9,708 nt of DNA, taken from contig JAPLLL010000101.1 of NCBI GenBank assembly GCA_026387595.1, positions 1 through 9,708 on the forward strand. Direction: 5' to 3'. The notes under the pieces were generated by a model. It made no database searches. It had not been told where the DNA came from and saw only the letters and a program-made list of their open reading frames with translations. This document shows positions 1 through 5,443 of the stretch, piece after piece. How positions within the stretch are numbered: the stretch's first letter is position 1; each line of letters starts with the position of its first letter. Made by a program: the position numbers and the translations under genes. The stretch is from Candidatus Omnitrophota bacterium (lineage in GTDB: Bacteria > Omnitrophota > Gorgyraeia > JABMQH01).

Positions 1-2
1 AC

Positions 3-197
3 ATAGGGAACGTATATGTCTATCAAATGTTGTATACGCGTGATCCTAACTATAGGTTTCTTCCTTACGCACCCGATGTGCCGCTAACGGCACATCCGTT
101 AGATAAAGGATGGTATATATATCACGTTGCGGTTTCGAGCAATCCGCACCCGGTTCATTCTCCTTCGGACGACCTATTAGTTAAAGACGGCTGGTAG
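3..197 (+). CDS. C-terminal end of an unrecognised protein (5' partial)
   Basis: This frame is open from the left edge and stops at TAG 195-197, giving about 64 residues of a C-terminus whose start lies outside the window. The other two forward frames meet stops within the first 45 bases. The peptide is rich in Tyr, Pro, His and Asp and ends in KDGW. It shows no membrane segment and no motif I recognise, so I assign no function. An open stretch of this length could occur by chance a few percent of the time, so the call is moderate. Its codons (CGT, CTA, TTA, TCT) look somewhat different from the downstream operon. A perfect hairpin at 75-96 lies inside it, which is unusual for coding DNA. The next small gene begins about 20 bases after its stop. 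Confidence 0.5.
   Translation: MGNVYVYQMLYTRDPNYRFLPYAPDVPLTAHPLDKGWYIYHVAVSSNPHPVHSPSDDLLVKDGW
75..102. repeat. Two overlapping inverted repeats (alternative hairpins)
   Basis: Bases 75-83 (GATGTGCCG) are the exact reverse complement of 88-96, with a 4-base loop. Bases 84-90 (CTAACGG) are the exact reverse complement of 96-102, with a 5-base loop. The two stems share bases 88-90 and 96, so only one can form at a time. There is no T-run after either stem, so this is not an ordinary intrinsic terminator. It lies within the open frame ending at 197. Confidence 0.75.
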
Positions 198-215
198 CGT
201 ACATTGAAAGAATTG

Positions 216-386
216 ATGGTTGAAAATAATAAAAAAGATGCTGTTAAGCCCATATATGTGAAGCTGCTGCTTGCGGCGATCGTGCTGTATATAATAAGTT
301 CATGTTTTATGCAGGCCGATTCATACCGCAGGGTTTGTATACTGGAACATAAATTGTTCCACGTGACCTGCGGATACATCCGTTAA
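216..386 (+). CDS. Small single-span membrane protein or lipoprotein, unrecognised
   Basis: From ATG 216 this encodes 56 residues. A Lys-rich N-terminus (about residues 5-16) is followed by a hydrophobic segment (about 13-31) and a short tail holding Cys41 and Cys52. The hydrophobic segment ends in IISSC (Cys30). This loosely fits a lipobox (Ile at -3, Ser at -2 and -1, Cys at +1), so it could be a small lipoprotein with a 27-residue mature part. It could equally be a one-pass membrane peptide with a Cys-containing extracytoplasmic tail. The same frame is open upstream to a TTG at 204, but neither start has a strong Shine-Dalgarno; only an AAAGA at 207-211 precedes the ATG. I do not recognise the family. 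Short length and a weak start keep confidence modest. Confidence 0.45.
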   Translation: MVENNKKDAVKPIYVKLLLAAIVLYIISSCFMQADSYRRVCILEHKLFHVTCGYIR

Positions 387-401
387 AGCAGGATCGGGAC
401 T

Positions 402-407
402 AAGGAG
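402..407 (+). promoter_or_regulatory. Shine-Dalgarno for the three-span membrane protein
   Basis: AAGGAG at 402-407 lies 8 bases before ATG 416. It is one of the clearest ribosome binding sites in the left part of the window and fixes the start of the following gene. Confidence 0.8.
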
Positions 408-415
408 CAAATAAA

Positions 416-745
416 ATGACGCAGGAAAGTTTTGTCGAAAAACAGGAAGAGAATATTTCGATCCACATATTTTCCGTATCTGCCGCAATGGTCGGGGTGT
501 GTGTTACGCTGATAGGGATATTGAATATCATCAGTACCTTAAGCAGGCTCAACACCATTTGCGATGAGCTGGCTTCGATAGGCGCCATTTTATTCCTTAT
601 CGCATGTATTATTTCTTATACGGCAATAAAAACAAAAGACCGGAAGCGCAGATATAAACTGGAGAAAACAGCGGACATCATATTTTTAACCGCGCTTTTC
701 CTGATCGTCGGGGTTTGCGTATTGATCGTGAGAAAGCTTATATAA
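416..745 (+). CDS. Three-transmembrane hypothetical protein
   Basis: This is a 109-residue protein with a short polar N-terminus and three predicted membrane segments, at about residues 17-40, 50-71 and 86-106. A strongly basic cytoplasmic-type loop (KTKDRKRRYKLEK) lies between the second and third spans. By the positive-inside rule that loop is cytoplasmic, which puts the N-terminus outside or the first hairpin re-entrant. Start choice is firm because of the well-placed AAGGAG. The first span, with its VSAAMVGVCVTLIG core, reads like a conserved uncharacterised membrane family, but I cannot name it and infer no function. It ends 20 bases before trpA and may be its co-transcribed upstream neighbour. 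Confidence 0.75.
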   Translation: MTQESFVEKQEENISIHIFSVSAAMVGVCVTLIGILNIISTLSRLNTICDELASIGAILFLIACIISYTAIKTKDRKRRYKLEKTADIIFLTALFLIVGVCVLIVRKLI

Positions 746-765
746 AAGCGGTAACAAGGAAAAAA

Positions 766-1557
766 ATGAATAGAATAGATACAAAATTCAGACAGGTGAA
801 ACAAAACAGGCAAAAGACGTTTATCGCTTATATCACGGCAGGGGATCCTACTCTGGCAGTTACAAAAAAGCTTGTGCCGGTGCTGGAAAAGGCGGGTGTG
901 GATATTATTGAACTTGGCATCCCGTTCTCAGATCCCTTAGCAGATGGCCCTACAATACAAGCTGCATCGCAAAGGGCGCTTAAGGCCGGGGTTAATCTGG
1001 CCAAGATCTTTTCGGCGGTAAAGGGCCTGCGGAAAACAACGCAGGTGCCGATAGCGTTCATGACATATTATAATCCGGTCCTGCAGTATGGACCGGCGCG
1101 TTTTATTAGCGATTGCAACCGCTATGGAGTGGACGGCGTGATTATACCGGATCTTCCCTGCGAAGAGGCAAAAGAACTGGTAACGCTGGGAAGGCGCGCA
1201 AGAGTGGCTACAATATTCCTGGCTGCGCCGACTTCTACAAAGGAAAGAATAAGAAATATAGCAAGGGATTCAACGGGTTTTATCTATTATGTGTCATTAA
1301 CAGGGGTAACAGGCGCGCGAAGAAAACTCCCGCCTGAGATAACGCAAAAGGTAAGACTGATAAAGTCCATGACAAAAAAACCCGTGTGTATCGGTTTCGG
1401 AGTTTCAACTCCGGAGCAGGCAAAACAGATGGTAAAGATCGCGGACGGGGTAATAGTGGGAAGTGCGATCGTTAAAATAATTGCGGCAAATAAGAACCCG
1501 GTACTGGCAGTGGAACGGTTTGCCGAGAAGATGGCGAAAGCGATTCATGGAAAATAA
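766..1557 (+). CDS. trpA: Tryptophan synthase alpha subunit
   Basis: TrpA catalyses the retro-aldol cleavage of indole-3-glycerol phosphate to indole and glyceraldehyde-3-phosphate, and passes indole to TrpB in the cytoplasmic alpha2-beta2 complex. The 263-residue product is a full-length TIM barrel (E. coli about 268). With ATG 766 as start, the catalytic pair falls at Glu49 (IELG) and Asp60 (ADGPT), the same numbering as the enterobacterial enzyme. That supports this start over the in-frame ATG at 715, as does AAGGA at 756-760. Other family marks are ITAGDPT near residue 24, the PFSDP loop, the mobile SLTGVTGA loop and the phosphate-binding segments IGFGVS and GVIVGSA. No trpB, trpC or trpF is visible beside it. 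Its 3' end overlaps the next gene by 11 bases. Confidence 0.96.
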   Translation: MNRIDTKFRQVKQNRQKTFIAYITAGDPTLAVTKKLVPVLEKAGVDIIELGIPFSDPLADGPTIQAASQRALKAGVNLAKIFSAVKGLRKTTQVPIAFMTYYNPVLQYGPARFISDCNRYGVDGVIIPDLPCEEAKELVTLGRRARVATIFLAAPTSTKERIRNIARDSTGFIYYVSLTGVTGARRKLPPEITQKVRLIKSMTKKPVCIGFGVSTPEQAKQMVKIADGVIVGSAIVKIIAANKNPVLAVERFAEKMAKAIHGK

Positions 1558-2425
1558 AGTTTACGCGGTTATATTGGTAGGCGGCAAAGGCAAACGCCTG
1601 CGTCCGCTTTCAAGCAATGCCAAGCCAAAGGCCTTTTTGTCCGTTACCCGCAACCGCCAAACGCTGTTTAAGGTAACCCTTGGCAGGGCAAAAAAGCTTA
1701 CGCCTGCGGGGAATATACTTGTTGCGGCGAACAAGGCGCATGCCGGGCTCGTAAAAAAAGATTTCCCGGGAATCGGGCAAAATCTTCTGCTTGAGCCGGT
1801 TTCACGTAACACTGCCCCGGCTATTGCGTGGGCGGCACTTGAACTAAAGAAGCGGTTCGGGGATGTTATAGCAGCGGTTCTGCCGGCTGATCAGTATATA
1901 AAAGACGAGAAAAAATATATCGCCTCTCTTAAAAGGGCTGCTGAATTTGCGCAGGATAACGACGCTATAGTTGTGCTGGGTATAAAACCTACGTTCCCGT
2001 CAACAGGTTTCGGGTACATAAAAGCCGCAGCCCGGCAAGCTGCAGCCGGCGGTATATATAAGGTAGACAGATTTACGGAGAAGCCGGATCTAAAGACCGC
2101 AAGGCGGTTTGTAAAGAACGGAAATTATTTCTGGAATGCAGGTGGTTTTATATTCAGGGTAAATACGATACTGGGCGCATTTAAAAAATTCGCGCCTGAG
2201 ATCCATAATAATTTGCAAAGACGCAGGATAACGAGTAAACTTTATAGAAATCTTCCGGACATATCCGTTGATTATGCCGTAATGGAAAAAGTGAGCAATA
2301 TCTATTGCGTAAAAGGTTCTTACGGTTGGGAGGATATCGGAAGTTTTCAGGCCCTGAAAAAGGTACTGAAGAAAGAAGGCCGAAGGTTTGTTGAAAGAAA
2401 CGGTAAGATCGTAAAGGTATTATGA
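1547..2425 (+). CDS. Mannose-1-phosphate guanylyltransferase-like nucleotidyltransferase, short form
   Basis: The predicted reaction is mannose-1-phosphate plus GTP to GDP-mannose and pyrophosphate, supplying mannose or fucose for envelope polysaccharides. The 292-residue protein has the ManC-type Rossmann domain. It carries GGKGKRLRPLS (12-22), KPKAF (26-30), EPVSRNTAPAI (83-93), LPADQ (112-116, where many homologues have His instead of Gln), FTEKP (176-180), FWNAGGF (195-201), DYAVME (about 242) and GWEDIGSF (260-267). It stops about 25 residues after that last motif, so the C-terminal left-handed beta-helix of typical 335-360-residue enzymes is absent. The next gene begins in the overlapping ATGA, so this is not a visible frameshift. 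ATG 1547 is chosen because the family begins just before the VILVGG strand. The longer frame from 1481 would run through trpA. Specificity for GTP/mannose is inferred from motifs and another NDP-sugar is possible. Confidence 0.88.
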   Translation: MENKVYAVILVGGKGKRLRPLSSNAKPKAFLSVTRNRQTLFKVTLGRAKKLTPAGNILVAANKAHAGLVKKDFPGIGQNLLLEPVSRNTAPAIAWAALELKKRFGDVIAAVLPADQYIKDEKKYIASLKRAAEFAQDNDAIVVLGIKPTFPSTGFGYIKAAARQAAAGGIYKVDRFTEKPDLKTARRFVKNGNYFWNAGGFIFRVNTILGAFKKFAPEIHNNLQRRRITSKLYRNLPDISVDYAVMEKVSNIYCVKGSYGWEDIGSFQALKKVLKKEGRRFVERNGKIVKVL

Positions 2426-2850
2426 GGATCATAGGACTGGATGTCGGAAGGAAACGGATAGGCGTTGCGATGAGCGACCCCATGGGTATTATTGCCCAGG
2501 GTATTAAGTCCATTGCCGGCGAGGATCCGGATGCGGCAATACAGCAGATCTGCGACTTTGCGAAAGAAAATGAGGCCGGGAACATAGTGGTGGGCCTGCC
2601 GCTTAACATGAACGGCACTGAAGGCCCGATGGCAAAGGAAGTAATCGGGTTCGCTGATCGGCTGAAGGAAAAGACAAGCGTTCTGGTTACGATGTGGGAT
2701 GAGCGGCTGACATCGCTTCAGATAGAGAGGGACCTTGTTTTTATGGATGTCTCAAGGGCGAAGCGCAAAAAAATAAATGATATGCTTTCCGCGCAGATAA
2801 TATTGCAAAGTTACCTGGACGCGCAGGGGAAAAGGACAGATGACGTATAA
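2422..2850 (+). CDS. ruvX: RuvX/YqgF family pre-16S rRNA nuclease
   Basis: YqgF-family proteins have an RNase H-like fold. In E. coli they act in 16S rRNA 5'-end maturation, and a resolvase role was originally proposed. The 142-residue length is normal. Visible motifs are GLDVGRKRIGVAMSD (5-19, acidic residue Asp7), VVGLPLNMNGTEG (56-68), WDERLTS (92-98, Asp93/Glu94) and the final acidic position Asp120 in INDMLSAQIILQSYLD (118-133). The acidic catalytic set therefore looks complete. The ATG overlaps the stop of the guanylyltransferase gene as ATGA (4 bases), which indicates translational coupling. Its own 3' end overlaps the M16 peptidase gene by 11 bases. Confidence 0.95.
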   Translation: MRIIGLDVGRKRIGVAMSDPMGIIAQGIKSIAGEDPDAAIQQICDFAKENEAGNIVVGLPLNMNGTEGPMAKEVIGFADRLKEKTSVLVTMWDERLTSLQIERDLVFMDVSRAKRKKINDMLSAQIILQSYLDAQGKRTDDV

Positions 2851-4114
2851 AAAGGTAATACTTGAAAACGGCCTTACGGTCGTCCTGGCGGATATGCCTT
2901 ACATGGAGTCAGTTTCTGTGGGCGTGTGGATAGGCGTAGGCGGCAGATACGAGGACAAAAAACAATCAGGCATAAGCCATTTTTTGGAGCACATGGTCTT
3001 TAAGGGCACCAAAAAGCGCTCAGCGAAAGAACTGAAAGAAACAATAGAGGGCCGTGGCGGAGCATTAAACGGGTTTACGGGCGAGGAATTTACCTGTTAT
3101 CTGGCAAAGGTCATGAGCAAAGACGCTGCCTTGGCGATAGACGTTCTGGTTGACATGACCCTGAACCCGGTCATTGCCAAAAGCGACTTTGATAAAGAGA
3201 AGTTCGTGATCCTGGAAGAGATAAAGATGTACATGGATATGCCGAATCACTACGTGCATGAGCTTTTGGCCGAGCTTCTGTGGCCCAACCAGCCGCTCGG
3301 CATGCCGCTTGCGGGCACGTTCAAAACAGTCAGCGCCATGACGGAAAAGGACCTTGCGTTATACCGGGAAGATTTTTACAGCCCCGGGAATATTATGATC
3401 TCGGTTGCCGGCAAGCTTCCCCAAAGCGGCCTTATAGAAATGATAAAGAAAAATTTCAGCAAAACAGTTCCGCATCCAAGACGAAACTATACCGCTGTCG
3501 AGCTCAGCCAGAAAGCGCCCGCTGTTAATTTCCATTATAAAAAGACAGAGCAGACGCACGCGGCCCTAGGCATACACGGGGTAAGCAGGTTTTCCCGGGA
3601 TAAATACAGCCTGGACCTGATGAACATCATCCTGGGCGGGAACATGTCATCCAGGCTGTTCAATGAGGTGCGCGAAAAATTGGGCCTTGCCTATGAAATA
3701 TCCTCGAGCATAAAGCATTACCACGATACGGGTGCCGTGGTGATCGCGGCCGGCATAGATAATAAAAAATTGGGTGCCGCTATGAAAGTTATTTTGGCCG
3801 AGCTTAAAAAAATAAGGACTAGAAAAGTCACAAAACAGGAATTTATAAGGGCAAAAGAATTTTACCGCGGCCAGCTCTCAATGCTGTTTGAGGAGACGAT
3901 GCACCACATGCTGTGGCTCGGAGAGAAATTTATATGCGGTGATCACGAATTCAGGGAGCAGGACGTGCTGGGTCGTATAGATAAGGTCACGATAGGCGAT
4001 ATAAAACGCATCTCAGAGGATATTTTCAAACCGTCGAACCTGAACCTGGCGGTTGTAGGCCCGGTTAAAACGGCGGTTCAGAAAGAAATTTCAAAGCGGC
4101 TCTTTGATATATGA
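2840..4114 (+). CDS. M16 family zinc peptidase (processing-peptidase-like)
   Basis: This 424-residue protein has the classic short bacterial M16B layout: an N-terminal catalytic half and a C-terminal half. The inverted zinc motif HFLEH is at 47-51 (His47, His51, catalytic Glu50). The third ligand is probably Glu127 in LEEIKMYMD, 76 residues after His51, matching family spacing. The C-terminal half keeps the substrate-binding Arg/Tyr signature in VREKLGLAYE. I see no signal peptide, so it is probably cytoplasmic. Such proteins usually work as homodimers or pair with an inactive partner, but no second M16 gene is in view. AGGA at 2833-2836 precedes ATG 2840, and the gene starts inside the end of ruvX. 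It is directly coupled by ATGA to an intramembrane protease gene. The natural substrate is unknown. Confidence 0.93.
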   Translation: MTYKKVILENGLTVVLADMPYMESVSVGVWIGVGGRYEDKKQSGISHFLEHMVFKGTKKRSAKELKETIEGRGGALNGFTGEEFTCYLAKVMSKDAALAIDVLVDMTLNPVIAKSDFDKEKFVILEEIKMYMDMPNHYVHELLAELLWPNQPLGMPLAGTFKTVSAMTEKDLALYREDFYSPGNIMISVAGKLPQSGLIEMIKKNFSKTVPHPRRNYTAVELSQKAPAVNFHYKKTEQTHAALGIHGVSRFSRDKYSLDLMNIILGGNMSSRLFNEVREKLGLAYEISSSIKHYHDTGAVVIAAGIDNKKLGAAMKVILAELKKIRTRKVTKQEFIRAKEFYRGQLSMLFEETMHHMLWLGEKFICGDHEFREQDVLGRIDKVTIGDIKRISEDIFKPSNLNLAVVGPVKTAVQKEISKRLFDI

Positions 4115-4812
4115 GAGGGATAAGGCTTTTTAAGGTATTCGGCGTCTCGGTCTATATACATACGACCTTTCTTATACTGCCTGTGTTATTTTATTTTACA
4201 GCAGGCATAAAAGGCGCGCTTGTAATAATATTTGTTTTCAGCTGCGTCACGGCGCACGAACTTTTTCACAGCTTGACCGCAAAGGCATTCGGTGTGCAAG
4301 TCGGGGATATAACGCTGTACCCCATAGGCGGGGTCGCGTCTATAAATTCATTTCCGGAAAAACCGTCGCAGGAATTGTTGATAGCGCTTGCGGGCCCGGC
4401 ATTTAATATTATATTTTCAGCGGTCCTGTTTTATCCTTTATACAGGATCCTGGGGCCGGAGGTCCTGTATAATCCGTCGCTTCGCACCTGGCCGCACACA
4501 TTCGCATACATGTTCTGGGTGAACCCGATGCTTGCCGCGTTTAATTTACTCCCGGCGTTCCCCATGGACGGGGGCAGGGTCCTGCGCGCGTTCCTGGCAG
4601 GCAGAGTGGGCCTGCGCCGCGCAACGCAGATAGCCGTAGTGATAGGCCATTTTTTTGCGCTGCTTTTCGGCCTTATCGGGATAATGAACAGGAATTTCAT
4701 GCTTATAATAATCGCCATATTCATTTATATTGCCGCGTCAAATGAGGCGTTTCAGGTGGAGTTAAGGGAAAGTATAATGGACCATTTTCGGGAGAACAAA
4801 GATGAACAATAA
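4111..4812 (+). CDS. M50 family intramembrane zinc metalloprotease (site-2 protease type)
   Basis: This is a 233-residue polytopic membrane protein. The zinc motif HELFH is at 49-53, in a hydrophobic helix. The second zinc site is NLLPAFPMDGGR at 145-156 with Asp153 as ligand. A central LAGPAFN (93-99) and a TLYPIGG segment (68-74) resemble the SpoIVFB/archaeal S2P branch (M50B). Such enzymes cut substrate transmembrane segments, often to release regulators. No PDZ domain lies between the two catalytic motifs and no CBS domains follow: the last hydrophobic segments (about 173-214) lead directly to a short charged tail. The start overlaps the M16 stop by ATGA, and the 3' end overlaps rpe by 11 bases. 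The substrate cannot be told from the sequence. Confidence 0.93.
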   Translation: MRGIRLFKVFGVSVYIHTTFLILPVLFYFTAGIKGALVIIFVFSCVTAHELFHSLTAKAFGVQVGDITLYPIGGVASINSFPEKPSQELLIALAGPAFNIIFSAVLFYPLYRILGPEVLYNPSLRTWPHTFAYMFWVNPMLAAFNLLPAFPMDGGRVLRAFLAGRVGLRRATQIAVVIGHFFALLFGLIGIMNRNFMLIIIAIFIYIAASNEAFQVELRESIMDHFRENKDEQ

Positions 4813-5443
4813 AAAGATACTGGTTGCGCCAAGTCTTTTGTCCGCTGATTTTGCGAATCTGCAGCAGGACATAAAGCGGGTCGAAGCAGCGGGCGCTGAT
4901 TGGCTGCACGTAGACGTTATGGACGGCCATTTTGTCCCAAATATAACAATAGGGCCCGTCGTGGTAAGATCCGTGCGCAATATAACCAAGCTTCCTTTGG
5001 ATGTGCACCTTATGATCTCAGACCCTGCCAAATATGTCGAGCCCTTCATAAAAGCGGGAAGCGATCTGATAACGTTCCACATAGAGGCGATAAAGGACCC
5101 GGAGGCCGTGATCAGGCTGATAAAGTCATTCAAAAAACGCGCGGGCGTTTCAATAAAACCGAAAACAGATACCTCCAGCATAAAGGCCATTCTGGATAAG
5201 GTTGACCTTGTCCTTGTAATGAGCGTTGAGCCCGGATTCGGCGGTCAGGAATTTATCGAGTCAGCGGTGCCGAAAATAAAAGAACTGCGCAAGGTCTACA
5301 AGGGTGATATTTCCGTAGACGGCGGGATAAACGATAAAAATGCTCCGGGAGTTATTGAGGCTGGGGCAAATATACTGGTTGCCGGGAACTATGTTTTTGG
5401 CGCGAAAGATATGAATGACGCGATAAGGAGACTCAGGGCATGA
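4802..5443 (+). CDS. rpe: Ribulose-phosphate 3-epimerase
   Basis: Rpe interconverts D-ribulose-5-phosphate and D-xylulose-5-phosphate in the non-oxidative pentose phosphate pathway. The 213-residue TIM-barrel protein has the full signature: APSLLSADF (9-17), the metal/active-site segment HVDVMDGHFVPN (36-47, His36 and Asp38), DVHLMI with His69, the phosphate loop MSVEPGFGGQ (140-149), and VDGGIN with the catalytic acid Asp173. In the segment AGVSIKPKT (114-122) a Lys replaces the Asn seen in most bacterial Rpe proteins, a small oddity. GGGAG at 4790-4794 sits 7 bases before ATG 4802. The start lies in the last codons of the M50 gene (11-base overlap). Confidence 0.96.
   Translation: MNNKKILVAPSLLSADFANLQQDIKRVEAAGADWLHVDVMDGHFVPNITIGPVVVRSVRNITKLPLDVHLMISDPAKYVEPFIKAGSDLITFHIEAIKDPEAVIRLIKSFKKRAGVSIKPKTDTSSIKAILDKVDLVLVMSVEPGFGGQEFIESAVPKIKELRKVYKGDISVDGGINDKNAPGVIEAGANILVAGNYVFGAKDMNDAIRRLRA

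Noticed and set aside
722..746. Possible promoter (TTGATC followed by TATAAA) before trpA
   Set aside because: The spacing between the two boxes is only about 11-13 bases, too short for a sigma70-type promoter, and the boxes overlap the end of a coding frame.
715..765. Extended N-terminus for TrpA from ATG 715
   Set aside because: It would overlap the three-span membrane gene by 31 bases and add a Lys/Arg-rich segment absent from TrpA. ATG 766 restores the canonical Glu49/Asp60 numbering and has its own ribosome binding site.
1398..1413. Six-bp hairpin (CGGAGT, loop, ACTCCG) inside trpA
   Set aside because: It is short, lies in a conserved coding segment of the TIM barrel, and has no T-run. 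Chance is the simpler explanation.
2181..2618. Minus-strand open frame of 145 codons across the manC-like/ruvX junction
   Set aside because: It overlaps two well-supported genes with complete motifs and has no ribosome binding site or recognisable protein features.
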